This document shows, in pieces, positions 42,365-51,550 of a stretch of DNA of 64,000 bases (position 1 is its first letter; each line of letters opens with the position of its first letter). A program made the translations under genes and the position numbers. The notes beneath the pieces were generated by a model that worked only from the letters and a program-made list of their open reading frames with translations, ran no database searches and was not told the origin of the DNA. The DNA comes from Lachnospiraceae bacterium (GTDB taxonomy: Bacteria; Bacillota; Clostridia; Lachnospirales; Lachnospiraceae). The stretch is taken from assembly GCA_017552715.1 (NCBI GenBank), contig JAFZOW010000019.1:1-64000 (forward strand), read 5' to 3'.

Positions 42365-43135
42365 TCAGCCGTTCTTTCTGTGCTGCCATGCGTGGAAAAA
42401 ATACCCCGGGAGCAGCAGTAAAAACTGGGTATTGGTCATCAGGTAACGCTTCCACAGACGCTGCGGGTCCTGCAGCAGCCTGAACAGCCATTCCAGTCCG
42501 ATGCGGCGCAGCCATTTCGGAGCACGGTCCACCCGGCCGGCATGGAAATCAAAAGCCGCTCCCACACCGAACATGATGCCCCTTGCCCTTCCCGCATTAC
42601 GCTGCATGAAGTACTCCTGCTTCGGCGCACCCAGTCCGATCCATATGTAATCTGCCCCGCTGTCGTTCATGCGCTGCAGGGCTTCCTTCTCTTCTTCCTC
42701 CGTCAGTTCCCGGAAGGGGGGCGACTCCATGCCTGCGATCTGCGCATCCGGATAATTGCTCCGTATCACTTCCTCCAGCTTTCGCAGCGTAGTCTCCGAA
42801 GCACCGTAGAAATAATGCTTTCCGTTCCGTTCCGCCGGCAGCCGCAGCATGCGCTGCATAAAATCGGGTCCCGCTACCTGCGACGCTTCCCTGTATCCCC
42901 GGCCCTTCAGACACCAGGCCAGGGGCTTGCCGTCGGGCATGCGCAGATAAGCATCCTTCTGGGCCTGCGCATAAGCGGCATCATTGCGGGCCGTCATCAG
43001 CGTGTGCACATTACAGAAGGTTACATACTTACCGCCAAGCTTTTCGTGTTCCTCCGTGATATGATCCACAGCCTTCTCCGGAGTACTCAGTGCAAGGGGA
43101 AGCCCGAAGATCTTTCTGCTCTTTATCCCTTTCAT
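42365..43135 (-). CDS. WecG/TagA/CpsF-family glycosyltransferase
   Basis: 256 residues, GT26: YVTFCNVHTLMTARND, LRMPDGKPLAWCL, VAGPDFMQRML, YFYGASETTLRKLEEVI, ADYIWIGLGAPKQEYFM and RAPKWLRRIGLEWLFRLLQDPQRLW. It adds an N-acetylated hexosamine or similar to a lipid-linked intermediate. It resembles the C-terminal domain of the VanZ fusion but has no membrane domain. Confidence 0.92.
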   Translation of the reverse strand: MKGIKSRKIFGLPLALSTPEKAVDHITEEHEKLGGKYVTFCNVHTLMTARNDAAYAQAQKDAYLRMPDGKPLAWCLKGRGYREASQVAGPDFMQRMLRLPAERNGKHYFYGASETTLRKLEEVIRSNYPDAQIAGMESPPFRELTEEEEKEALQRMNDSGADYIWIGLGAPKQEYFMQRNAGRARGIMFGVGAAFDFHAGRVDRAPKWLRRIGLEWLFRLLQDPQRLWKRYLMTNTQFLLLLPGYFFHAWQHRKNG

Positions 43136-44040
43136 TTCTTTATTTTCTCCAGCTTTTTCTTAAGAAAGCCCAGCAGCTTCTGCAGGCCGAAATACTTCTT
43201 AAGATATGCCCTGTCATATGCCAGGTCCCGGATCACCGGCAGTTTCTTATAAGGCGGCAGGGCCATGGCCGTATAGGAAAAATCTTCCTTTGTTGCGGAT
43301 TTTGTGTGGGTGGCGTCCTCCCGGTCAAAGCCGATATTCCGTACCATATTCCCCCGGGGCACGATGCCCAGTCCCCGGTGGCTGTGCCGGCAGTAATCCC
43401 ACTGTATGTCCCAGGTATCCTTCTTTCCGCTGTATACACTCTCGATATCCCGTTTCAGGAAGAGGTAACGCTTTTTTCCGTATATCCCCTTAAACTCCCC
43501 GGAAGCCTTGCGTTCCGGCCAGTCCCGGACGGAGGCGTCATAGTCTTTCCAGGCCCTGGCCCAGGTGGCCCAGCCCCATACACTGGGGAAGCAGGAAAAA
43601 CAGTAATCCTGGCCGCTCTCCCATTCCCGTACCAGATTGGTTCCCGAGATCATCATCACCTTGGGATCGTCGGCATAAAGCTCCAGCAGGGCTTCGCAGT
43701 AAGGGAAGAAAGCCTGTGAAGGCACCACGTCATCCTCCAGGATGATGATGCGCTCCTCCTTTGAAAGTACCTCGGTGATACCGGAGGAGACCCGCTCCCT
43801 GCAGCCCATGTTCTTGTCGGCGTAAACGCAGACCAGTTCGCAGTCCCAGTCCAGATGCTCCCGCACATAGGAACGGCATTCTTCCACCTTCACCGCATCA
43901 TCCGCGTTGCCCTCTCTCGGTGCATCGGAGATATGGTAGAGCCGCTCCGGAGCCGCAGCCCGGATGGCGGCAAACACTTCCTTCGTGGTATCCGGCCGGT
44001 TAAATGTGATGAAAGCCACAGGCACTCTTCTGTCTGCCAT
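43132..44040 (-). CDS. glycosyltransferase (GT-A, GNT-I-like)
   Basis: 302 residues. VPVAFITFNRPDTTKEVFAAI and IIILEDDVVPSQAFFPYCEALL (metal EDD) mark a GT-A fold, similar to proteins often annotated as hemolysin-activation or sugar transferases. The ATG at 44038-44040 overlaps the stop of the upstream gene by one base (TAATG), and the motif then begins at residue 6. A longer open frame runs upstream inside that gene and is discarded. Confidence 0.83.
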   Translation of the reverse strand: MADRRVPVAFITFNRPDTTKEVFAAIRAAAPERLYHISDAPREGNADDAVKVEECRSYVREHLDWDCELVCVYADKNMGCRERVSSGITEVLSKEERIIILEDDVVPSQAFFPYCEALLELYADDPKVMMISGTNLVREWESGQDYCFSCFPSVWGWATWARAWKDYDASVRDWPERKASGEFKGIYGKKRYLFLKRDIESVYSGKKDTWDIQWDYCRHSHRGLGIVPRGNMVRNIGFDREDATHTKSATKEDFSYTAMALPPYKKLPVIRDLAYDRAYLKKYFGLQKLLGFLKKKLEKIKK

Positions 44041-45461
44041 TATTTTGACCCCTTCCCGAAGAGCACGACCCCTATGGTCTGCAGCAGCAGCCGCATATCC
44101 AGAGCCAGCGACCAACGATCGATGTATTCCAGATCCAGGCGCACCACTTCGTCAAAATCCTTGATATCGCTTCGTCCGCTGACCTGCCACAACCCCGTCA
44201 GACCGGGAGTGATGGAAAGGCGGCGGCGGTAATGCACATTATATTTCTGGAATTCCTCCACCGTGGGAGGACGTGTACCTACCAGGCTCATATCTCCCTT
44301 CAGCACGTTCCAGAACTGGGGAAATTCATCCAGGCTGGTCTTACGCAGGAAGCGTCCCACCTTTGTGATACGGGGATCGTCCTCCATCTTGAACATGAGC
44401 CCCGTCACCTCATTCTTTTCCATCAGCTCTTCCTTCTTCGCCTCCGCATCGGCCCGCATGGAGCGGAATTTATACAGAATGAAGCGGCGGCCGTTCTTCC
44501 CTATGCGTTCCTGCTTGAAGATCACCGGCCCCTTGCTGTCCAGCTTGATGGCTATGGCTATGAAGGGGAAGAGGATCAGGGTGAACAGCAGTCCCACCAG
44601 GGAACCCAGGATATCAAAGAAGCGCTTGATCAGCAGTCTGCGGTAATCCATGTTCTGCAGGGAGAAGGAAAGCACGGAAAAGCCCGCGAAGCTTCCCGCC
44701 TCCCGGCCTTCCATATCCAGCTCCTCCAGATCGATATCGTAATGGCAGAGGACTCCCATGGCCTCAAAATCCATGATCAGATCCCGGGCCCGGTCGATCT
44801 GCTCCCGGGGCAGGGAAATGAAGACCCGGTCCAGTATGCTCTGTGTGGCCACATCCATCAGGTCGTCGCTGTCCGCCACCACCGGGATATCCAGGATCTT
44901 TTCTCCCGTCCTCTTCTCATCCATGATGGCGATACAGGTCAGCTCATATTCCCAGGCATGTTCGGCCTGGATCTGCGCCACGATCTCATTTACCCGGGCG
45001 GCTGTGGTGATCACCATCAGTTTGTCGCTGTTCACGCTCTTTTTGTAATGGCGGAACATATACTCCTTAAAAGCGATATGGGCCAGATAGGTCAGGATCT
45101 GGTTCACCACGGCGAAGACACCGAAGACCAGTCGGGAGAGCAGCTCCACATCCTTGCGCATATACATGAAGATGATACTGAGCACTGTGATGGTGATATC
45201 GTATTTCAGGATCGCAAAGAATTCCCGGTAGAAGCCCCGGACAAAGAAATCCCGGTTCCAGTCGGTGAGCATGGAATACATCAGCGACATGGCCAGCAGG
45301 AAAAGACCGAACATGAGATGCGTGTCCCCGTTGCCGTCGGCATAGAAATTGCGGAAACGAAGCAATACGGCCGCAGCAAAGGAAAGGGCTACGATCAGCA
45401 GCTCGATCAGCAGCAGCATATAGGTTTTGATCACCCGGCTTTTCCGGGTTATGGTGTTCAT
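44040..45461 (-). CDS. undecaprenyl-phosphate sugar phosphotransferase (WcaJ/WbaP type)
   Basis: 473 residues. Four to five N-terminal helices (LLLIELLIVALSFAAAVLL...) and a CoA-binding-like middle domain lead to the bacterial sugar transferase domain. That domain contains KRFFDILGSLVGLL, GPVIFKQERIGKNG, YKFRSMRADAE, LRKTSLDEFPQFWNVLKGDMSLVGTRPP and LSITPGLTGLWQVSGRSDI. It starts repeat-unit synthesis by placing a sugar phosphate (commonly Glc or Gal) on undecaprenyl phosphate. It is the only initiating enzyme in the window. Confidence 0.95.
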   Translation of the reverse strand: MNTITRKSRVIKTYMLLLIELLIVALSFAAAVLLRFRNFYADGNGDTHLMFGLFLLAMSLMYSMLTDWNRDFFVRGFYREFFAILKYDITITVLSIIFMYMRKDVELLSRLVFGVFAVVNQILTYLAHIAFKEYMFRHYKKSVNSDKLMVITTAARVNEIVAQIQAEHAWEYELTCIAIMDEKRTGEKILDIPVVADSDDLMDVATQSILDRVFISLPREQIDRARDLIMDFEAMGVLCHYDIDLEELDMEGREAGSFAGFSVLSFSLQNMDYRRLLIKRFFDILGSLVGLLFTLILFPFIAIAIKLDSKGPVIFKQERIGKNGRRFILYKFRSMRADAEAKKEELMEKNEVTGLMFKMEDDPRITKVGRFLRKTSLDEFPQFWNVLKGDMSLVGTRPPTVEEFQKYNVHYRRRLSITPGLTGLWQVSGRSDIKDFDEVVRLDLEYIDRWSLALDMRLLLQTIGVVLFGKGSK

Positions 45462-46460
45462 CTAATACCGTCCTGTAAGCTTTCTCATGATACGGCCGGC
45501 ACGGCCCTTCAGGTACTCCCGCCGGGCCTCCGACAAAAGGTTCTTCAGTTTTCTTTCCTCTTCCCTGCCGGAATCTTTACAGCGGAAAGCCAGCAGCACT
45601 TCGCTCCAGCCTTTTTCTTCCGCCAGTCCGTACCAGGGTTCCAGTTCTTCTTTATCCCAGCTTTCCTTTGTTTCCGTAAGCTCCCGCAGGCTGGGATAAC
45701 AGCGGGCCAGGGCTTCCTTCCGGCAGGAAGGATCGCTCTCACACTCCACTCCGAAGCCGATCAGGTTCACCGCGCAGCGTTTTGCTTCGCTCATCCCGTC
45801 CCAGGAAGAACCGGGCAGCTGCCGGTAGGAAACACTGCACTCCGGAAGGTAATACATCTTTCCGTGACGGAAGAGCCAGAAGGTGATCTCGTTATCGTCA
45901 AACTGCTCCGCCAGACTCCCTTTGGGTGGATGCTCAGGCGATATGTTACGGAAGAGCAGGGCATCGGACTGTAAAAACATGGTAGGCCAGTACTGTTTAA
46001 AGCTGATCTTCCGCTCCTTCTTCGCCCGGCTCAGAGCCTGCTTATGTCCGTCGGGCCAGCTCATCCACAGATTGGTGGCACACATGACGCAGTCGGCATT
46101 TTCCGGCTTATCCAGTATCTCTGTCATGCGCTGCAGACGGGTCTTATCCGTATACCAGTCATCCCCGTCCAGAAAGCAGCAGTACTCCCCTTTCGCTTCC
46201 TTAAGAAGCCGGAGGCGGTTTGCGGCAGCCCGGCTCACCCGGTCGCTGCCTTCCTCACGGGACTGCTGTGCGGGAAAGAGCCGGATCTTTCCCTGCTTTT
46301 CGTACTCTTCAAGGATCTCGAGCGTGCCGTCCGAAGACCCGTCGTCACCTACCAGGATCTCCACGGGAAAATCCGTTTCCTGCATAAGGACGCTCTCCAG
46401 AGCCTCCCGTATATAGGGGGCCAGCTCATAGCTGGTGATCATCACGCTCAGCTTTACCAT
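45462..46460 (-). CDS. family 2 glycosyltransferase
   Basis: 332 residues: LSVMITSYELAPYIREALESVL, LVGDDGSSDGTLEIL, CCFLDGDDWYTDKTRL (metal site DGDD). A basic tail follows. The ATG stands 8 bases after a consensus -10, without a Shine-Dalgarno, so the mRNA would have a leader of at most about 2 bases (leaderless type). The protein start is supported because the GT2 motif begins at residue 4. It is one base from the initiating transferase gene. Confidence 0.88.
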   Translation of the reverse strand: MVKLSVMITSYELAPYIREALESVLMQETDFPVEILVGDDGSSDGTLEILEEYEKQGKIRLFPAQQSREEGSDRVSRAAANRLRLLKEAKGEYCCFLDGDDWYTDKTRLQRMTEILDKPENADCVMCATNLWMSWPDGHKQALSRAKKERKISFKQYWPTMFLQSDALLFRNISPEHPPKGSLAEQFDDNEITFWLFRHGKMYYLPECSVSYRQLPGSSWDGMSEAKRCAVNLIGFGVECESDPSCRKEALARCYPSLRELTETKESWDKEELEPWYGLAEEKGWSEVLLAFRCKDSGREEERKLKNLLSEARREYLKGRAGRIMRKLTGRY

Positions 46461-46468
46461 AACATATA

Positions 46469-46497
46469 ATTATAACATAATCCCTTTATTCTTTCCA
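46469..46497 (-). promoter_or_regulatory. promoter for the GT2/WcaJ segment
   Basis: Minus strand: TGGAAA (46492-46497), 17 bp, TATAAT (46469-46474) with extended TGT. It points to the start of 45462-46460. The start of transcription is predicted within 2-3 bases of the ATG. Confidence 0.7.
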
Positions 46498-46512
46498 GTG
46501 CGCAGCGGGCTC

Positions 46513-47502
46513 TCAACCCTGTTTTCGCCGGGCTTTCCGCAGCTGCATCAGATGTAATGGACGCTGTACAACATCTCTCACAGCCTTGCTCCTGGCCGAG
46601 GCCTTCGCTTCCCGCTGGTACTTCTCTCCCGCGTATACATTATTGCGCCGCATGGCGATCTTCGGATCCTGCTCCATGATGCAGCGCAGAAAATCATCCA
46701 CATAGCCTTCTCTCAGATACTTATCCGCAAGAGTCCCTTCCTTTACGGCGGGCGCCTTCATCATGGAAAGGAAGAGGGAGCTGTCCTCCCATACGCTGCG
46801 TACCCGCTCGATCAAAGATGCGGGATCCTTATATTCCATGCAGTTGATAAAGGAATCGGGATTGAACTGCTGGGCGATGGTGGGATCCCCCCAGTAGATG
46901 GGCACCGTATCCCCGGCAAAAGCCTGGATGATCTTCTCGGTGGTGTAACCGGGAGTGGAGGAATTCTCAAAGGCCAGGGTAAAGCGGTAGTCCCGCTCGA
47001 AGGCGATCTTGTCCTTTACCGGTCCCCCCACGTTATTGGCATAACGCCCGCCGGAATCCACCTGGGCGATATTCTGCAGCATGCGGAAGATCTCTTCCCT
47101 CTCGGGCGCCCCCTCGGGATTGCTGACCACCCGGTTGCAGAATTTCTTCTTTCGCAGGTAATAGGCATCGTCATGCTCATGTTTGTGAAGGGCCAGCGGC
47201 AGGTCATCTCCGTAGAGAACATAATGGGGAAGCATCAGATAACGGTCCTCAAAACAGATGTAGTGAAAGCCCATGGCATAATCGTAAAGATTGAAATCCG
47301 GTACCAGATTCTCGCCCATGTAAAGGATCTTCACACAGTCCTTATAGCGGAAATGCTTCTGGGAAAAACAGGAACAGAAGAGGAAGTCCGGTTTGGACGT
47401 GATCTTGATCCTGTAATACTTCTTCAGGATATTGTAGAAAAAATTGTCGGTCTTTACAAAACCGGGCCAGAAATCCACAAAATCAATGCGCAGTGTTTTC
47501 AT
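46513..47502 (-). CDS. family 10 glycosyltransferase (fucosyltransferase-like)
   Basis: 329 residues. The diagnostic GT10 segment is FTLAFENSSTPGYTTEKIIQAF followed by TVPIYWGDPTIAQQFN, the GDP-sugar site. The N-terminal part (IDFVDFWPGF, CSCFSQKHFRYKD) is the acceptor domain. GDP-fucose genes are not in the window. TCCGGAGG inside the end of the Wzy gene serves as RBS; the genes overlap by 20 bases. Confidence 0.9.
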   Translation of the reverse strand: MKTLRIDFVDFWPGFVKTDNFFYNILKKYYRIKITSKPDFLFCSCFSQKHFRYKDCVKILYMGENLVPDFNLYDYAMGFHYICFEDRYLMLPHYVLYGDDLPLALHKHEHDDAYYLRKKKFCNRVVSNPEGAPEREEIFRMLQNIAQVDSGGRYANNVGGPVKDKIAFERDYRFTLAFENSSTPGYTTEKIIQAFAGDTVPIYWGDPTIAQQFNPDSFINCMEYKDPASLIERVRSVWEDSSLFLSMMKAPAVKEGTLADKYLREGYVDDFLRCIMEQDPKIAMRRNNVYAGEKYQREAKASARSKAVRDVVQRPLHLMQLRKARRKQG

Positions 47503-48643
47503 TTAAAACCTCCGGACTAACAGGGCTGGCGGGCTGCGGCATGATAAAAGCCGGCAGTCCGGCGATGAAGAGCAGCCATACTCCGTTCTTATTTACGTAG
47601 GGCAGGAAACTCTCGGCCAGGGCATAGAGGGTAAAGACCAGACAGAACATCATCCCGGCCTCGTCCTTTTCCTTTTTAAGCCGTATCCACAGATACACCA
47701 GCAATACCAGATAGAGCAGTACAAAGACCAGGCCTTCCCGGTACAGGGAATCGATAAAGCCTATCTCGCTCACATTTCCGAACTGCCTGGAACCCAGCAG
47801 ACCGAAGCTGCTCTCATTCAGCAGGCGTTTTGCGTGACGCAGCCTGCCCGTGGTGAGCTCGTTGGCTATCCCCCAGAAGGTGTTCAGGTTCCATTTATAC
47901 TCAACTGGCCAGGGTACAACGAAAAGAGATGCCGTAAGCAGGAACTCCCCTGCCATGGCCACACTGCCACCTGTAAATAATACAAAGCAGCGCCTCTCCT
48001 TCTTTTTATCCAGGCGCAGATAAAGGATCAGGAGCAGCGTAAAGATCTCCAGCACCAGACCGATCTTGGAACCGGCCAGCCAGGCAGGGATCAGGAAAAA
48101 GGCGCTTAAGGGCAGCCAGGTCCATAAAGGCAGAGACTCAAAGTACAGCCAGGCTCCGAAGAGCAGCAGCCGCACCCAGAAGAACATGAATGAATTGGGA
48201 TGGAGAAAACCGAAGCAGTATCGGCGCTCCTCAAAGTGGCGGAAACGGTCGTCTACATACATGGGATTCCCTATACCGGCCAGGGACAGGCCTACGCCCG
48301 TCAGGATCGTCAGTGCCGTTCCAAAGAAAAAGAGTTTCATCACCTTCCGCCGGTCCATGGGTCTCCCGGCCAGCAGGATCAGGGTGATGCGCAGTATCAG
48401 TGCACTGTGCTGCACATAGTAACAGACTCCCGCAAAAAGAAAAAGGGGCAGGAAGATCTTCCAGTCCCGCTTAAGCTCCATACTGAAGGCCAGGGAAAGC
48501 GCAAAACACAGCATACCCAGGAATATGGTATATTTTTCACCGTAGCCGCCCGTCATAAAACCGCTGGGCGCTACAATGATCTCGCAAAGGATGCCCAGGC
48601 CAAACAGGAGCTCGGATGCTGTTTTTCGAATATCCTTATCCAT
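47483..48643 (-). CDS. wzy: Wzy-type polysaccharide polymerase
   Basis: 386 residues, about 11-12 hydrophobic helices with a larger outer loop near residues 255-300 (WPVEYKWNLNTFWGIANELTTGRLRHAK...SSFGLLGSRQFG). GIANELTTGR is the pattern of O-antigen polymerases. The protein joins repeat units outside the membrane. It is coupled to both neighbours by overlapping ends. Confidence 0.85.
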   Translation of the reverse strand: MDKDIRKTASELLFGLGILCEIIVAPSGFMTGGYGEKYTIFLGMLCFALSLAFSMELKRDWKIFLPLFLFAGVCYYVQHSALILRITLILLAGRPMDRRKVMKLFFFGTALTILTGVGLSLAGIGNPMYVDDRFRHFEERRYCFGFLHPNSFMFFWVRLLLFGAWLYFESLPLWTWLPLSAFFLIPAWLAGSKIGLVLEIFTLLLILYLRLDKKKERRCFVLFTGGSVAMAGEFLLTASLFVVPWPVEYKWNLNTFWGIANELTTGRLRHAKRLLNESSFGLLGSRQFGNVSEIGFIDSLYREGLVFVLLYLVLLVYLWIRLKKEKDEAGMMFCLVFTLYALAESFLPYVNKNGVWLLFIAGLPAFIMPQPASPVSPEVLNENTAH

Positions 48644-49784
48644 GGGAAAGCTTTTTCGCGATTCCTTCCTCTAAAGTGTGGTACAGCTTTATCATTTCCG
48701 CTGTATTCCGTCCGCTTAAGAAGCATTCCTTCGCCCGCTTACGGCCTGCCTCACCCAGCTTATGTGCCAGTCCGGGATCGGACTTAAGCTTCCGAAGGGC
48801 TTCCTTCAGACCTTCCCGGTCTTTATAGATCATCCCGTTAAGATCCTGCCGTACCAGCTCCGGTGTGGCACCGCTGTCGAAGCCCACCACCGGCAGCCCC
48901 GCCAGCATATATTCCACGGTAACAAGGCCGAAGCCTTCGTATTCCGATGCCATGATCCCCACGTCACTGCGTGAGAGCAGTTCGGGGATGCGGTCCGTAA
49001 AACCGCAGAGCTCCACGTTCGTAAGCCCCTGTTTTTCTATATAAGCCCGCAGCTTCTTTTCGTAGGAAGCATCACCGCCGCCGGCCAGGATGAGGCTGTA
49101 TTCCTTACGGTCCAGCTCCTCGAAGGCTTCCAGCAGCTCCAGCTGATGCTTCTTGGGAAAGAGATAAGCCACATACAGGCAGCGGAGATGCCTTTCTTCC
49201 CCCGCAGTACGTTCCGGGAGCGGCTGTTCCTCCGCACCGTCATAGATCCTGATCACATGGGCAGCGGGATAACGTTTTTCGTAATTTTCCCGAAGGGCTT
49301 CCGAGATGGTCACCAGGCATTCCGCTTTTTCGTAGAGGGAACGCACCCGCCGGAGAGGATAAAAGTACTTCATCCCGTAATGCTCCTCGGAGAATTCCCG
49401 TATATGCCATACATGGGGGCAGCCCAGGCGCTCCGCCAGCATGGCTCCGGTACCCACCACCGAGGAATTGGAATGGATGAGGCCTATGCCCGCATCCTTA
49501 AAAAGGGCATACAGTGTTTCCAGTTCCTTTTCGATCCTGCGACGACGCTTCGCACGCTTCAGTGCAAAGCTTAAGGGTCCCCGGTAAATGGCCTGCCACT
49601 GCGTTACCGGACAGATATGGTATTCGATCCCTTCTTCCTTCAGCCGCCGGGTAAACTCCCCTTCGGCGGGAATGACTGCCAGCGGCTCGTGCTCCCCTGC
49701 GGCCTTCAGGCCCAACATCAGGGAGAGCAGCGCCCGGTTGGCGCCATACATATTATCGTAATGACTAATAAACAGGATCTTCAT
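48636..49784 (-). CDS. family 4 glycosyltransferase
   Basis: 382 residues. ILFISHYDNMYGANRALLSLM opens the acceptor domain (GGA-type loop). HLRCLYVAYLFPKKHQLELLEAF and MASEYEGFGLVTVEYMLAGLPVVGFDSG (EX7E) form the donor domain. It overlaps wzy by 8 bases and the ABC gene by 4. Confidence 0.92.
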   Translation of the reverse strand: MKILFISHYDNMYGANRALLSLMLGLKAAGEHEPLAVIPAEGEFTRRLKEEGIEYHICPVTQWQAIYRGPLSFALKRAKRRRRIEKELETLYALFKDAGIGLIHSNSSVVGTGAMLAERLGCPHVWHIREFSEEHYGMKYFYPLRRVRSLYEKAECLVTISEALRENYEKRYPAAHVIRIYDGAEEQPLPERTAGEERHLRCLYVAYLFPKKHQLELLEAFEELDRKEYSLILAGGGDASYEKKLRAYIEKQGLTNVELCGFTDRIPELLSRSDVGIMASEYEGFGLVTVEYMLAGLPVVGFDSGATPELVRQDLNGMIYKDREGLKEALRKLKSDPGLAHKLGEAGRKRAKECFLSGRNTAEMIKLYHTLEEGIAKKLSHG

Positions 49785-51550
49785 GCGATGCCCGCCAGTA
49801 CTTCCTTTTTATCCCTCTTTTTCGCCACACCCCCGCTGATCTCGTAGATACTGTCGCAGTTGCGTATGGTGGTTAAGCGGTGGGCCACGATGATCATGGT
49901 CTTGTTGCCGTGGAGGGAGTCGATGGCCTCCATTACCGCCGTCTCCGTCTCGGTATCCAGGGCACTGGTGGCTTCATCCAGCACCAGGATCTCGGGATCG
50001 TCATAGAGGGCACGGGCGATGGCGATACGCTGCCGCTGTCCGCCGGAAAGGCGCACTCCACGCTCTCCCACCATACTCTCCAGCCCCTCCGGCTGGTGAC
50101 GCACATAGTCCGCCAGCTGGGCTTCCTCCAGGGCGGCCCAGACCTTTTCGTCATCCACCTTATCCTCCGGGATACCGAAAGCCACATTATTCCGTATGGT
50201 ATCGTCGGTCAGATACACCGACTGGGGCACATAGCCGATGATGGCGGCCCAGCCCGCGGGATGCTCATGCGCATCCACGCCGTCTACCAGGATCTGTCCC
50301 TTCTGGGGATGCAAAAGCCCCAGGATCACATCCGCCAGTGTGGTCTTTCCGGCTCCGGAAGGACCGATCAAAGCCAGGCTCTCTCCCTTTTTAAGACTCA
50401 GGTTCACATCCTCCAGCACATCCTCCTGCCCCGTGGGATAACGCCAGCGGACCTTTGAGATCTTCAGCTCCTTCTCAAAGGAGAGCTTTCCTTCCTCCAC
50501 ATTGTGCAGCAGGTATTCCCGGCTGTTCTCGATCTGCTTGAGCATCGTATAGAGATAATCCAGGCGGGAGCGGTTATAGATGATCCCGTTCAGATTGTTG
50601 GTCAGACGTCCCACCGAAGGGAAAAGCCGGAAGGCCGCAAAAGCCACCGCGGCCAGCTTGGTCACAAAGCCCGCGATATCCTCCGTCATATGCAGTCGCA
50701 GGATCACGATCCCCAGCAGCCCGCCGATGCATACAAACTCATAGATATACAGGGTGATGGAATTGACGAAGTAATTCACCCTGGTAGCCCTGGCATTGTC
50801 ATCCGCCGCCTTCTTAAAGGCTCCGGCGAAATACTTCTGCCGGTTCTTTACCATGATCTCCTTGATGCCGTTAAAGGCCTGGGTAAGATACTTCAGCATC
50901 CGGCTCTCGCATTCCTGCTGCCGCTTTCCCAGCCGCTTGATCAGCTGCTTCATGCCGAAGAAGAGCAGGCACATGCAGCTGCCCATGATGCCCAGCAGGG
51001 ACAGGGCCAGGATGGGATCGAGAGTGATCACGTATACGCCTACGGCCAGGATGGTGAAGCACTCGGAAAGTACACGGAAGATATAGAAGAACATGCCGAA
51101 GACGCCTACCACGTCCTGGTTGACGCTCCGAATCAGGTCGGAGGAATTGTTCTCCAGATGGAAAAGGTAGGAGCTCTTCAGATAGGTCTCGGTCATGCGT
51201 ATGGACAGGTCCCTCTGCACCGCCGTGGAATAGCGGGACTGGACATAAGTGGAGAACATCAGGTAAAGGTTCTTCACCAGATAGACCAGGATCAGGAAGA
51301 GTCCCAGGATGGTCATGCGCGTCACGGGATCCTCGGCACCAAAATACTTAAGCACCAGAGCGGTATACCATTTTTCCTCCGAGCTTTCGGGCGTCATCAC
51401 GGTCTCGATGAAGGGCAGCACCGCCGCAACGCCAAGAAGTTCCCAGAGGGAACCGATAAAGGCGATGAAGGTCACCAGCACATACTGGCGCTTCTGCTTC
51501 GCCGTGATCACGTAATTCAGTTTTCGTAAGATGTCCAGTGCCGCCTTCAC
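49781..51550 (-). CDS. PglK-like ABC flippase (permease-ATPase)
   Basis: 589 residues. Six N-terminal helices, then an ABC domain: GPSGAGKTTLADVILG (Walker A), VRLSGGQRQRIAIARALYDDPEILVLDEATSALD (signature, Walker B), IIVAHRLTTI. The N-terminus (KQKRQYVLVTFIAFIGSLWELLGVAAVLPFIE) and AAFRLFPSVGRLTNNLNGI match PglK/WlaB, which flips undecaprenyl-diphosphate oligosaccharides. The GTG at 51548-51550 (GGAGGAA before it, overlapping the upstream stop) is preferred over a long unrelated N-terminal extension. Confidence 0.9.
   Translation of the reverse strand: MKAALDILRKLNYVITAKQKRQYVLVTFIAFIGSLWELLGVAAVLPFIETVMTPESSEEKWYTALVLKYFGAEDPVTRMTILGLFLILVYLVKNLYLMFSTYVQSRYSTAVQRDLSIRMTETYLKSSYLFHLENNSSDLIRSVNQDVVGVFGMFFYIFRVLSECFTILAVGVYVITLDPILALSLLGIMGSCMCLLFFGMKQLIKRLGKRQQECESRMLKYLTQAFNGIKEIMVKNRQKYFAGAFKKAADDNARATRVNYFVNSITLYIYEFVCIGGLLGIVILRLHMTEDIAGFVTKLAAVAFAAFRLFPSVGRLTNNLNGIIYNRSRLDYLYTMLKQIENSREYLLHNVEEGKLSFEKELKISKVRWRYPTGQEDVLEDVNLSLKKGESLALIGPSGAGKTTLADVILGLLHPQKGQILVDGVDAHEHPAGWAAIIGYVPQSVYLTDDTIRNNVAFGIPEDKVDDEKVWAALEEAQLADYVRHQPEGLESMVGERGVRLSGGQRQRIAIARALYDDPEILVLDEATSALDTETETAVMEAIDSLHGNKTMIIVAHRLTTIRNCDSIYEISGGVAKKRDKKEVLAGIA

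Noticed and set aside
44232..45974. 580-codon plus-strand frame opposite the WcaJ-type gene
   Set aside because: A His/Gln-rich antisense shadow of a GC-rich gene with full family motifs on the minus strand.
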